The notes under the pieces: generated by a model
The model's input: the letters and a program-made list of their open reading frames with translations, nothing else
Databases searched by the model: none
Told to the model about the DNA's origin: nothing
Shown: positions 53,146-64,000 of the stretch, one piece after another
Position numbering within the stretch: position 1 is the first letter of the stretch
Layout of the letters: each line of letters starts with the position of its first letter
Origin: Sphaerolaimus hirsutus
Lineage: Eukaryota > Nematoda > Chromadorea > Monhysterida > Sphaerolaimidae
Length of the DNA: 64,000 nucleotides
NCBI GenBank assembly: GCA_964036195.1
Contig: OZ038457.1
Coordinates: 25,182,787 to 25,246,786 of the forward strand
Direction of reading: 5' to 3'
Made by a program: the position numbers and the translations under genes

Positions 53146-53552
53146 CCGTATTTCTCCATTTATAGCACCCCCCGTGCATAACACCCGGGGTGTTATATAG
53201 TTTTATAGCACCCCGGGTGTGCTATAAAAGGTTTCAAAAAACGGCTCGAATTGAATGGTTTAAATATTGTGTGTGGCGCCACTCATTGTAATTCCGGCGC
53301 GCACGCACATTTTTTTCCATTTAATTAGCTGCACGCGGGAACCAAAAAAATATGTAGAGACGTTTGTATTTAGACAATGAAAAAACACGGAATTTATATG
53401 CACTTATTTGGCTGTTTTTTGCTGTTTGAAATTTGTCCATGTATAGCACCCCCATTGACCTACACCCGGGTGTTATACAAGTTTTAAAAAAGTTTGCTGA
53501 AAATTGCTCCGATCTTGTATAACCCCCGGGTGTTATAAACAGAGAAATACGG
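53146..53552 (+). mobile_element. TA-target MITE, CCGTATTTCTCC family (right)
   Basis: Flanked by TA at 53144-53145 and 53553-53554. Counterpart of 36429-36835. Confidence 0.8.
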
Positions 53553-53559
53553 TACAGGG

Positions 53560-54207
53560 TAGGGTGTCAAAAAATTTTTTTTGCGGAAAACGGAAACGGA
53601 AACGGAAAAAAAAATTTAGCGGCCGGAAAACGGAACGGAAAACGGAAAAAAATTTGCACTTGGCGGAAAACGGAAACGGAAACGGAAAAAAATTTCAGTG
53701 GCCGGAAAACGGAAAAAGGGGCCGGAAAAACGGAAACGGAAAAATGAAATTTGCATGGAAATGGAAAAATTTGCTGAAATTTTGCCAGAAAATGGATAAA
53801 ATTTGCTGAAATTTTGCTGGAAGTGGAAAAAATTTGCTGGGAACAGAAAAAATTTACATAATTGACAATCTGCATGATTTTTTTCCCAGTTTGGATGGAA
53901 CAAAAAACAGAAAGTTGAGCCAAAAAATATAAAATGAGGCGGAAAAACAGAAAATTGAGGCGGAAAACGGTAAAAAGGCGGAAAAACTGGAAATTAAGCC
54001 GGAAAACGGAAAAAAGGCGGAAAAACCGAAATTTTAGCCGGAAAACGGAAAATGAGCCGGAAAAATGGAAACGGAAAAAAAGTGGCCGGAAAACGGAACG
54101 GAAAACGGAAAAAAAATTTCAGCAGCCGGAAAACGGAACGGAAAACGGAAAAAATTTGCCTGCGGAAAACGGAAACAGAAAACGGAAAACGGAAATTTGA
54201 CACCCTG
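53560..54207 (-). mobile_element. hAT-type MITE with TTTTCCG array, right-copy-only insertion (648 bp)
   Basis: Ends TAGGGTGTCAAA and TTTGACACCCTG; TSD GTACAGGG at 53552-53559 and 54208-54215. The left copy has one GTACAGGG near 36835. The array runs as CGGAAAA on the plus strand, opposite to the copy at 52410. Confidence 0.94.
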
Positions 54208-54319
54208 GTACAGGGGCAAAATTTTAGGGGGGGTTGTTTTATGTTGTTCTTCCTTTGTTCAGCTTATTTTCTTATTCCCGATTTTTTCATTACCCGATAC
54301 CTGACTTTTTCATTACAAA

Positions 54320-54472
54320 TTGGAACCGAAAGAACCGTTTCATTGAATTTTTGAGAATTTGGAACTGAAAGAACCAAACCGGATCTGAACTTAAGAACCG
54401 AACCGAAATTTTTTTAGAACCGAGAACCGAGAACCGGAACCGAAAATTTTGAAATTCCCAACCCTAGCGCAC
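54320..54472 (+). repeat. GAACCG-motif array (right)
   Basis: Counterpart of 36946-37088, ending CCCAACCCTA. Confidence 0.5.
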
Positions 54473-54566
54473 GCCACTCAATGTAATTCCACGGCACGCA
54501 TTTTTTCATTGAATTGCTGCATGCTGGGAACCAAAAAAGCCGAAATATGTAAGGATTTGTATCATA

Positions 54567-54690
54567 CCGTATTTCCTCGAAATACCCCCCGGGGGGTGAT
54601 TGTTTCATAGTGGTCCCGAGAGGGGGGGGGGTCAAACGAGGGGGGGGGGGTATTTCGAGGGGGGGGGGTTATTATTTCTCAAGAAAATTA
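54567..54690 (+). mobile_element. Truncated TA-target MITE (right copy only)
   Basis: After TA, CCGTATTTCCTCGAAATACC and G/C runs, then abrupt return to the TAAGCTCTCGATTCG sequence. The left copy has about 125 bp of other sequence here (37172-37297). An insertion followed by a deletion that took the right TIR and flanking bases fits best. Confidence 0.55.
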
Positions 54691-55645
54691 AGCTCTCGAT
54701 TCGTTAGCCAAAGTATGTCGATGGGTAAGCCAAAATGTATCGACAACAACGCCACACCCAGCTTACAAAAGGATCTCGATTTTTAACCCATGGTATGTCG
54801 ATTTTAAAGCCAATGTCTCGACTTTTAGCCATAAAGCCGAAGGTGAAGTGACAAATACATGTCGCTGCAAATTCGATTACTCATGAGTCATGAACGCTTG
54901 AAGGCATCCATCCCTAAATTATGATGCAAAACTGCAAAAAATTGGTTCATTATTCAGATGGGTTATGGTTAACGATGGCAAAAAAAGATTTGAAAATTTC
55001 AAAATGTTTTTGAATTTTCGATTTTTTTTGGACTTTTCGAACTTTTGAGCACATGGTGAAAAAAATACATAAAAACCGATTTTTTCAAAAGATTCAAAAA
55101 GAATTTTCCAATTTTTTTTAGGTAATTCGAGGCATTGATATGTATTCTTAAGTTCAATGTTCTAAATCAATTGACCATTGACTTGTGGTGCGTCTAAGCT
55201 GCAATAAAGATGTAAAACGTTGAGTTCCGAGTTCAATAAAGTTTTGAATAATTTTTTTCTTCAAAAAATTCAAAAACTATTTGAAAAAATTTGGAAAATA
55301 CCAAATGTTTTTTGAAAACTGCCAAAAAATTCGAAAACTACCCAAACACTTCGAAAATTCGAAAACTAAATCCGAAAATTCGAAAACTGTTTTGGGGAAA
55401 AATTCAAAGATTCGAAATATCATTTCAGAAAAAATACTTAAAAATTTAAATACTTTTTTCTGGAATGTTTGCCATCATTAGTTATGGTAGGTTTCCATAC
55501 CAAGTGGTATGTCCGCCGAGTATACGCACACGGCTTACCAATCGAGATGGTCGGGTTAAAAACCGATACACTTTGGCTTACCAGTCAAATCAAAAATAAA
55601 ATTTGTCTGTGGCTTACCCAACACTTTTGCTTACCCATAGACATA

Positions 55646-56404
55646 CCGTATTTGCTTGAATAATTCCCCTGGGGGATTATTATTTTGTCAGACATTTTTG
55701 AGGGGGGAACTCTCCGAGGGGGGAATTATTCAAGAGGGGGAATTATTATTTCGTCAAAATTTTCAAGCCTGTTTCTATCAACTCATTTCATGAAATATGG
55801 TTTATAAACACAATAACGTGCCATTTTTGTTAAAATAAGGTAAAACATATTACCGTATTACCTCGAATTATCCCCCCCCCCTTGAATTACCCCCCCCCCC
55901 CTCGAAATACCCCCCCTAAATTTCGGCTGACGAAATAATAAACCCCCCCTCGAAATACCCCCCCTAAAATTGAGTGTAAAGAGAACGTACATGACAAATA
56001 CCGCTGTTTGTGATCTGTACAAGTCAGAACACACGTTAAGACTGATGATTGAGTGATGTTAGGGAAGGGTTTATGTGTATATACAGTTATATATGCCTAA
56101 AAACACATATACGTCTATGTAAACGCTTGATTTTTCTACGTCTGAGTATGCGGAATTTCTGAAAATTTCTGGCGAAATAATAGACCCCCCCCTCGAATAA
56201 ACCCCCCCCCTCGAATTATCCCCCCTCAAATTTTGCTGGCGAAATAATAAACCCCCTGGGGGTATTTCGAGGTAATACGGTAATCAAATATTTAAAGGGG
56301 GGATTATTCAAGGGGGGAATTGTTATTTCCTCACTTGTCTTACAAGGGGGGGGGGTATTCGAGGGGGGGAATTATTCAAGGGGGAACTATTCAAGCAAAT
56401 ACAG
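55646..56404 (+). mobile_element. TA-target MITE, CCGTATTTGCTTG family (right), with nested MITE
   Basis: Counterpart of 38258-38584 with TA flanks; enlarged by the insertion at 55853-56280. Confidence 0.8.
55853..56280 (+). mobile_element. TA-target MITE, CCGTATTACCTCG family (428 bp, right copy only)
   Basis: TIRs CCGTATTACCTCGAATTATC and ...TTTCGAGGTAATACGG. TA lies at 55851-55852 and 56281-56282; the left copy reads CATATTAATC with a single TA at about 38462. Confidence 0.92.
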
Positions 56405-56723
56405 TAAATACTTTGGCTTACCAATCGAGAGTTTACCAATCGGGAAGAATAAAAATCGGGATTCCCTCGGTGTTATATAAGTTTTTAAAAAAGGTTGCTG
56501 GAAAGGGTATCAATTTTGTATAGCACCCTGGTGCTTTACACGGAGAAATACGGTATTTTCACCATTATTGACTACAACATTTTCAACATTACTGTAACTC
56601 ACGCATCTTCAAACATCTGCACTGGGAAATCAGTTTCTTTGTTGAGCGCATCTCGAGCAAACCTCCAGAAATGATTGCTCGATCCCGGTGGATCATCTGA
56701 AAAACAACAACACAACTAGGCAC

Positions 56724-57592
56724 CAGAGTTGTACAAATACTGGTATTTTTGGAAAACGTAAATGTAAATGTAAATACTTTTTCCAAATAAAAAGTATAAA
56801 TACCAAAACGTGAGGTATTTTAAAAACACCACGGAATACGTAAAAAAAACGTAAACGTAATAATTTTATACGTGTAGTATCTGCCACTTTGCTTTGGAAA
56901 ATACCATTATTTTCAGCTTTATATGGGTCAATTGCTGATTTCCATACAATATTTATATGTTTTAGCACTACATGTTCACCATAATGAACAACATCGAGTC
57001 AACTATAACAAATGATAATCTAACACAAACAACGATGACATAAACATCAAAATTTAGCAAAAATTACACCTTTTTGTAATTCAATCTGATAAATAAGTCA
57101 CTCAAATGTTTCCATATCCCAAATGGATCCTTTTAGCAAATTTCAAAAGCACAGCTTGGCTAAATGGACACTCTACAGCTACCGTTTCAGTGCCATGCAA
57201 CTTTTAAAACAGTTTGTTTAGCCTATTTTGGAAAAATGTCCCATCTGCCATACAAGCGGTCTCCAAAAGTTTGGCTGTTGCTGTAAGGTATTGTTTGTAA
57301 TCATTCTAATCGCTGCACTTAAGCGATCGCCACATCATTCTGAGCATTTTAAGTGCTCAACCATAAAAATCGGTAGTGAATTCATGAAAATGTGCAGTTC
57401 CGTCCGAGGGCGCTGCCACTAAGAAACTACTAAATTTCGGATTTTTATGTTTTCCCAAGTACCTGGGTATTTCAGTCAGGAAAACGTAACAAAACGTAAT
57501 GGTATTTTTGGGAAACGTAAACGTAAACGTAAATATAAATACCCGAATAACCAGGTATTTCGGGTAAATGTAAATACGTTTTTCCAACTCTG
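56724..57592 (+). mobile_element. hAT-type MITE with ACGTAA array (right, 869 bp)
   Basis: TSD CTAGGCAC at 56716-56723 and 57593-57600. Counterpart of 38908-40283 without the nested copy. Confidence 0.92.
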
Positions 57593-57810
57593 CTAGGCAC
57601 TATCAATACCATACCGTATATATCAATGCAGCTCATTACCATATTTCTTCTAATAGAAGAGCACTGTTGTATTTTTGGGTCAACTTTTTTACCTGTTGGA
57701 AGTGCCATTCAATCAGAGGTATGCCGTTCTATTAGAAAGTATACGGTAGCTTTAATAGATGTTGAGGAAGTAACCATTTAAATCAAGCCAGTCTACATTC
57801 GTTCTGTTCC

Positions 57811-59183
57811 GTGTCGTAGACGCAATTCTCATCCAACTCTGAAAATGTATGAAAAGACGGATTGGTTTTAAAGAAAAAGATTATTCATATTAAACCATTT
57901 ATATAAAAAATCAATTAAAAAAAACACTGGAAAAATTGCGCTTCATATGTTGCGGTTATCAACACTTAAATAAATGCAAAAACGCAAATCTTGAGCAAAA
58001 CCAGCCATAGCGATGAATTGTGTCGTAGATAGTGATGGAAAAGCGCCAGAAAACATGGCGCCAGGCGCCAAGGGCGCCATGGCGCCATTCGGAAAGTGGG
58101 CGCCAAGCGCCAAGGGCGCCATGGCGCCATTCGGAAAGTGGGCGCCAAGCGCCAAGGGCGCCACAGAAAAAGGGCGCCAGGCGCCAAGGGCGCCATGGCG
58201 CCATTCAGAACGTGGGCGCCAGGCGCCAGGGGCGCCACGGAAAGAGGGCGCCAAGCGCCAAGGGCGCCATGGCGCCATTTGGAAAATAGGGCGCCAGGCG
58301 CCAAGGGCGCCAGGATAAAAAAGTGCCTACAACACCATGCGTGTGCTAAAAATGTTTCTACAGCACCATTGTACGCGCATTCACTTCTTAATTCGCGTTC
58401 TCCAGGATGTAATCAACAAAAACAAGGCTAGCAACAAATTTTTTTTGAATAAAATCCACATGATGAATTCAAACGCAATGGAAATTGTCATTTAACAACA
58501 TCCCATTCATTACAAATAGACCTTTCCAAACGATGTTTCCTAATTGCAACGATTTAAATCCGTTTATTTATGATTTTGCAAGTCAGACGGTCCATCATTC
58601 TTGTTTTCTGATCCGTCAGACAGATCTGATGAACCGTTGGACGAAAGATTTCCACCCACTCACACCACTCCGTCCATTTTTCTGGCGAATTTAGATCATC
58701 CACGGATGCGTTTTTCATTTTTTTTTCGTTTACACAGCACTCACCGTGAAACCCTGCTGGCGCCTTTTTGGCGCCCTTCTAAAGCAGGGCGCCAGGCGCC
58801 AAGGGCGCCACGGAAAAAGGGCGCCAAGCGCCAAGGGCGCCATGGCGCCTTTCAGAATGTGGGCGCCAGGCGCCAAGGGCGCCACAGAAAAAGGGCGCCA
58901 AGCGCCAATGGCGCCATGGCGCGGCGCCCTCTGGCGCCCTCAAATGGCGCCAGCGCCATGGCGCCATTCCATCACTAGTCGTAGACGCAATTCTCATCCA
59001 TCGCTGAAAATGTATGAAAAGCCGGATTGATTTTGACAGAAAAAGATTATTCATATTATAACTTTTTTAAACAAACAAATTTATTAAAAAAAACACTAGA
59101 AAAATTGCGCTTCATATGTTGCGGTTATCAACACTTAAATAAATGCAAAAAAGCAAATCTTGAGCAAAACCAGCCATATCGAT
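57811..59183 (+). repeat. 210-bp tandem pair (right), split by a MITE
   Basis: Units 57811-58021 and about 58978-59183; counterpart of 40502-40922. Confidence 0.75.
58030..58977 (+). mobile_element. hAT-type MITE with GGCGCCA array (948 bp)
   Basis: TIRs TAGTGATGGAA and TTCCATCACTA; TSD GTCGTAGA at 58022-58029 and 58978-58985. The left copy has the single related site near 40714. Two GGCGCCAAG-type arrays (58047-58316 and 58757-58969) flank a unique spacer of about 440 bp. Confidence 0.94.
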
Positions 59184-59341
59184 GAAAAAGGACTGGCGCA
59201 GCAAGTTCAACATTGTGGGGTAGTTGTAAGTGTGGGCGAGTCGTCCCCGAGGCAGTGCGTTGGCGCAGTGGTCCCAGGCCTCAGTCCTGAACGAATGGTT
59301 CTCTTAACGAAGACATACCATAATTGTCATACTTAGGTATA

Positions 59342-59833
59342 CCGTATTTCCTCAAAATACCCCCCCCCCCTCAAAATTGGCACTATGAATTAATAACCCC
59401 CCTCTCGAAAAACCGCCCCGTCGAAACAACACCACCTCGAAATACCCCCCTCAAAATGGGCACTAGGAATTAATAAACCCCCCCTCCAAATAACCCACAA
59501 GACAATAATTCTTTCCTTTCGCTTTGTGATGAAAAATTCTGATGTAAATATATCCCCTGGGGGAGAAGTGCCAATGAAGCACATACAAATCTCCAAAAAA
59601 TTGTGTAAGAACTTTTTGCAGGGTGTAAACTTTTGATGTTGTTAAAAATATACAATTATCATTTATGATCAAATTTTATTGTAATTATGGAAATTTATTG
59701 TTGAGGTAATGGGTCAGAGCAATGGCAGTCTACACCCGGCTGCAAGGGAATGTTGACGTTTTTTATTTGGACAATCTTGATGCCATGTGGCCAAGTCCAC
59801 AGACCAGGGAGGAAATGCATTAGTTCTAATGTG
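59342..59833 (+). other. TA-target MITE remnant and unassigned sequence
   Basis: Begins with CCGTATTTCCTCAAAATACC and C runs to about 59490, without a recognisable right end. The rest has no gene I can support. Confidence 0.45.
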
Positions 59834-59841
59834 GTTGTGTT

Positions 59842-60495
59842 TAGGGTGTCAAATTTCCGTTTTTCGTTTTCTGTTTCCGTTTTCCGCAGGCAAATTTTTT
59901 CCGTTTTCCGTTCCGTTTGACGGTTGCTGAAATTTTTTTCCGTTTTCCGTTCCATTTTCCGGCCACATTTTTTTCCGTTTCCGTTTTTCCGGCTCATTTT
60001 CCGTTTTCCGGCTACATTTGAAGTTTTTCTGCCTTTTTTCTGTTTTCCGGCTCAATTTCCTGTTTATCTGCATTTTTTCTGTTTTCCGCCTCCATTTTCT
60101 GTTTTTCCACCTCATTTTACTTTTTTGGCTCAATTTTCAGTTTACTGTTCCAGCCAAACTGGGAAAAAATTCATGCAGATTGTCAACTATGTAAATTTTT
60201 TTGTGTCCCAGCAAAATTTCTGCAAATTTTCCCCTCTTCCAGCAAAATTTCAGCAAATTTTATCCATTTTTTGGTAAAATTTCAGCAAATTTTTACCGTT
60301 TCCATGGAAATTTCATTTTTCTGTTTCCGTTTTTCCGGCCCCTTTTTCCGTTTTCCGGCCACTGAAATTTTTTTTCCATTTCCGTTTCCGTTTTCCGCCA
60401 AGTGCAAATTTTTTTCCGTTTTCCGTTCCGTTTTCCGGCCGCTGAGATTTTTTTTCCGTTTCCGTTTTCTGTAAAAAAATTTTTTTGTCGCCCTA
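59842..60495 (+). mobile_element. hAT-type MITE with TTTTCCG array (654 bp)
   Basis: Ends TAGGGTGTCAAA and TTGTCGCCCTA; TSD GTTGTGTT at 59834-59841 and 60496-60503. Same interior motif and direction as 35735-36300. Confidence 0.93.
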
Positions 60496-60503
60496 GTTGT
60501 GTT

Positions 60504-60912
60504 CCACTTGAAACATTGCGGAGTGAAACAGGTCTCAAAGTTTAACATCTCATACTCATAGGTGTGCCCCTCCCCTGAAGGGGACATGGATAATAAAGGA
60601 AAATGAGTGATTTAATATCAACAGTCTTGAATACAAAAGTAGCCACTTATGAAGGTTGGTTGAAACATAAAGTTTAATGGTTCAGACCAATCACCCAAAA
60701 CTCATCAAACTGTAGAAATGCAAGTGAATAGAATGTAGTGGAAATATAAATACAAGATTATGCCACGTAAAAGAAGAAACCAACAAATTCAAGCCCACTA
60801 CGTCATATTTCAGATAGAAACAGGGTTTTTTCTAGAAAGCTTGAATGAAAATTGCTCAAGCTATCACACTCTATCACAACAGTTTTCCGCAGAGGAACTG
60901 ATCTGTGGTAGA
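60504..60912 (+). repeat. Unassigned repeat, diverged copy at 62300-63450
   Basis: The part 60745-60895 (TTTCAGATAGAAACAGG...CACAACAGTTTTCCGC) is repeated at about 63313-63450, and AATAAAGGAAAAT near 60591 recurs near 62325. No gene seen. Confidence 0.5.
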
Positions 60913-60914
60913 TA

Positions 60915-62219
60915 CCGTATTACCTCGAATTATCCCCCCCTTGAATATACCCCCCCTCGAATTAACCCCCCCTCAAAATGGGCTGGGGAAAAAATAAACC
61001 CCCCTCAAAATACACCCCCTCTGAAATGATGTACATCATGTATGTAATGTACATGGTCGGGCTGAAAAGTCCCCGGGCAGTGCTCGCCATTCGCGCTAGG
61101 GGTAAGCTACGGTGATAAAATTTTAACACGTTAATATATCAGGTGTTTTGAGATTTCACCCAAAATTTCACCCCTCTAGCTCCACCCACTGCGGAACTTT
61201 GGGGGTTACAATTACGGTCATTTTGTACTGATGTACAAATGGTGCTCTAGCTCAACGCTGCTTTAAGTTGTGATCATGAAACTTTGGCTAGTGTAAGCCA
61301 CCAGTGTTGGCAATGTGCCAGCACTAAACAACATTAGCTATGATATCATAAGCCTAGTCCATATTGCCATTACTGTCACTACTCTCACTACCAAATTCAT
61401 CATTCTGCCTCTACGGTTGGTCAATACAGGTTAATACAGGATGCATTTTGCATGCACACTGCTGTTGAACACAGGTAATGTGTCCACTACAGATTAGTAA
61501 TGAAACACAAATGAAATTTAATTGACATAATAATTTACTGCACATTTCAAAACAACATTAAAATCACTGCAATACAACATGATTTCAGATGATCACCAAA
61601 ACATCCATCGCAGTTACCACGTTTCTTGCACATCACCCTGATCTGCATATTCATTTTACCTTAATAGCAATGATGTTGATGAAAGTGTTGAATACTATCA
61701 GCACATTGCCAACACTGATGGCTTACACTAGCCAAAGTTTCATGATCACAACTTAAAGCAGCGTTGAGCTAGAGCACCATTTGTACATCAGTACAAAATG
61801 ACCGTAATTGTAACCCCCACAGTTCCGCAGTGGGTGGAGCTAGAGGGGTGAAATTTTGGGTGAAAACTCAAAACACCTGATATATTAACGTGTTAAAATT
61901 TTATAACCGTAGCTTACCCTTAGCGCAAATGGCGAGCACTGCCCGGGGACTTTTCAGCCCGACCATGTACATGATGTATTTTTTATTACTTATTTGCATC
62001 GCAGCTACTCTTATACGGTCATTTTTGTACAGATGTACATCTATAGACCCAATATATTGTCACGTTTATTACCGTTTTTGTGTAAGAAAAGGCGTATTCT
62101 TTACTATGAATTTCACGAAAATTTCTGGCGAAATGATAAACCCCCCCTCGAATTAACCCCCCCTCAAATTTTACTGACGAAATAATAAACCCCCATGGGG
62201 GTATTTCGAGGTAATACGG
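60915..62219 (+). mobile_element. TA-target MITE, CCGTATTACCTCG family, enlarged by an inner element
   Basis: TIRs CCGTATTACCTCGAATTATC and TTTCGAGGTAATACGG, TA on both sides (60913-60914, 62220-62221). 1305 bp against 428 bp for the copy at 55853; the difference is the inner inverted-repeat element. Confidence 0.85.
61049..61970 (+). mobile_element. Long inverted-repeat (foldback-like) element
   Basis: Arms of about 270 bp, 61049-61318 and 61701-61970, starting GTACATGGTCGGGCTGAAAA and ending with the inverse. The centre of about 380 bp is AT-rich with no gene. Ends may be set by TA (TA-CATGGTCGGG...CCCGACCATG-TA), as in mariner-related elements; this is inferred. Confidence 0.75.
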
Positions 62220-62372
62220 TATAACGAATTTTTACAAAATTTGTGTAGTTATGTACTCTTTTGCAGGGTGAAAGTTTTTTTTTATATTGACGCCTCAAGC
62301 GTCAGTTGGACCTGGTGAGGTGTCAAAATAAAGGAAAATCATTCATGATTAAATTCTAATACACATAGGTAA

Positions 62373-63299
62373 TAGGGTTCAAACGATATATCGTATCGAA
62401 TATTGAATATCGGATATCGACCATTTTTTAATATCGAATATCGAATATCGATATCGAAAATTTTGAAAAAATATCGAATATCGAATATCGATATCGAAAA
62501 TTTTGAAAAAATATCGAATATCGATATCGAAAATTTTGAAAAAATATCGAATATCGATATCGAATATCGACCATATTTTTGATATATCGAACCTGTATAA
62601 TGTCCTTAATTGAGTTATTATTTTTGTTTTGAGATATTTGTGATTAATTTGATTTGCTTATAGTATCTAAGTTGATGAGTAAAAGTAAAGTATTTAATGT
62701 TATCTTTGTTGGAGTGCTTACTCCACATTTCTTGTATTTGGTTTGGCCACATACCTACTGAACTACCTACCTCATATTTGAAGCCAGAAAATGCTGATAT
62801 GCTGCTTTTTTGCAACATGCCCTTAAACAATTGGGTTATAAGTATGAATTGTTGTATCTACCAATTTTTGTTTGTCTGATACAATTTGATTTGTCATGTT
62901 TTTTCTTCGATTTTTTCATTCTGACCATTGTAAACCTTGTTAAAATCAATTGTACTTTTCAGTAAAGAGATAATCAACCATGTTTGCAACCATATGAAAA
63001 TACAACATGCTGCTTGAAATATGCCTTGCTATACCAAAAGCTAAATATCAAATATCAAAAATATCGAAATATCGATATCAAATATCAACCATTTTTTAGG
63101 ATCGAATATCAAATATCGATATCGAGGGTCCATATCGTATCGAATATCGATATCGAAAATTTTGAAAAACTATCGAATATCGAATATCGATATCGAAAAT
63201 TTTGAAAAAATATCGAATATCGAATATCGATATCGAAAATTTTGAAAAAATATCGAATATCGAATATCGATATCGAAAAGTGATATCGTTTGAACCCTA
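62373..63299 (+). mobile_element. hAT-type MITE with TCGATA array (927 bp)
   Basis: TIRs TAGGGTTCAAACGATAT and ATATCGTTTGAACCCTA; TSD ATAGGTAA at 62365-62372 and 63300-63307. Same core as 43652-44461 but more diverged, with extra array units at both ends. Confidence 0.95.
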
Positions 63300-63307
63300 A
63301 TAGGTAA

Positions 63308-63527
63308 TTATAACAATTTTGCCACATTAAATAAGAAACTAACCAATTCAACGCTTTTACATCATATTTCAGATAGAAACAGGTGTTTTCTAGAAAGCTT
63401 GTATGAAAATTGCTCAAGCTATGGCACTCTTTCACAACAGTTTTCCGCGCATCTGTAAAATCACAACAAAATGTTCATAATAAAAGCTGTAAAATAAATA
63501 CAAAAAAGGTTTATATTCTTTTTCAAC
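63308..63527 (+). other. Continuation of the 60504-type repeat; no gene seen
   Basis: The first 140 bp match 60745-60895; the rest is AT-rich. Confidence 0.45.
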
Positions 63528-63800
63528 AGTACTATAAAAGCTCCATAAAAATGGAAACATTTTGAAGTCAATAGCACCACTTCATAACAATGGTGAGATT
63601 TTGGAGTTGATAGCAGCTCTCCATAGAAATAGAGCCATTTTGAAGTTGATAGTGCCACTCCAGAAAAATAACACCATTTTGAAGTAGTGCCACTTCATTG
63701 GACTTGATAAATAGCACCACTCCATGAAATGGCAACATTTTGGTGTCAATAGCACTACTCCATAAAAAGGGCACCATTTTGCAGTAAAAAGTTGAAGTTT
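63528..63800 (+). repeat. Degenerate minisatellite
   Basis: About six irregular units of roughly 40-60 bp built on ATAGCACCACTCCATAAAA and ACCATTTTGAAGT. No coding pattern. Confidence 0.6.
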
Positions 63801-64000
63801 TTAGCACAACAACAATAAGAAGAATTGTGTCATTAATTTCCACGCATCCATTTGAGCCTTGTATCATCCTCAAATAGTGAAAACTCTATTTGTTGGGCAA
63901 CTCACTATACTTCAGCAGTTTTTGCATGCACATGTCTGTGTAATTACTGTTCTTGTGTTATTTGTTGTTAGCTTTGTGTAAGTGGGAACAACCATAGCAC
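63801..64000 (+). other. No feature recognised
   Basis: AT-rich sequence without repeat or reading frame that I can support. Confidence 0.4.

Noticed and set aside
58013..58318. Arg/Ala/Pro-rich open frames in the GGCGCC arrays
   Set aside because: Several overlapping frames on both strands come from a GC-rich motif without stops; the element is a MITE.

Overview
The window looks like intergenic or heterochromatic DNA of an invertebrate animal; the phylum cannot be fixed from this sequence. BEL/Pao retrotransposons, which are confined to animals, dominate the left half, and hAT-type and TA-target miniature transposons (MITEs) fill the right half. I recognise no intact host gene, tRNA, rRNA or CRISPR array. 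Every clearly coding stretch belongs to a transposon.

Layout. 1-1885 is the 3' end of BEL/Pao copy A (env tail plus LTR). 1902-33410 is a Ty3/Gypsy-like element (X-L, 148-bp LTRs) split by two full BEL/Pao copies of the same family as A: copy B (3702-16719, plus strand, TSD TGCAC) and copy C (17837-30441, minus strand, TSD ACACA). 33411-41112 is a nest of MITEs ending in a 200-N gap. 41313-43158 holds MITE and LINE-like remnants. 43171-50083 is a second Gypsy-like copy (X-R) without the BEL insertions, followed to about 59340 by a second version of the same MITE nest. 59340-64000 holds further MITEs and a minisatellite.

The left (about 1887-41112) and right (about 43159-59340) halves are therefore two copies of one ancestral segment of about 13 kb. 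They were later altered by different insertions: left gained BEL B, BEL C and one hAT MITE; right gained three hAT MITEs and TA-target MITEs. This gives filled and empty versions of the same sites, so element ends and target duplications can be read directly. The pair may be a real tandem duplication or two haplotypes laid end to end by the assembler; the round 200-N gap makes the second option serious.

The coding elements are BEL B and C (Gag, aspartic protease, RT, RNase H, integrase, then a transmembrane Env-like glycoprotein) and the X elements (Gag remnants, DSG protease, RNase H end and integrase, but no RT). B has an integrase split by a 414-bp hAT MITE. C has three nonsense codons and a frameshift. 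Both env frames are open. X carries a conserved, apparently multi-exon accessory reading frame between integrase and 3' LTR. The most unusual theme is a set of hAT-type MITEs, each with 8-bp TSDs and short TIRs but an interior built almost wholly from one short motif, different in each family (TCGATA, TTTTCCG, ACGTAA, GGCGCCA).
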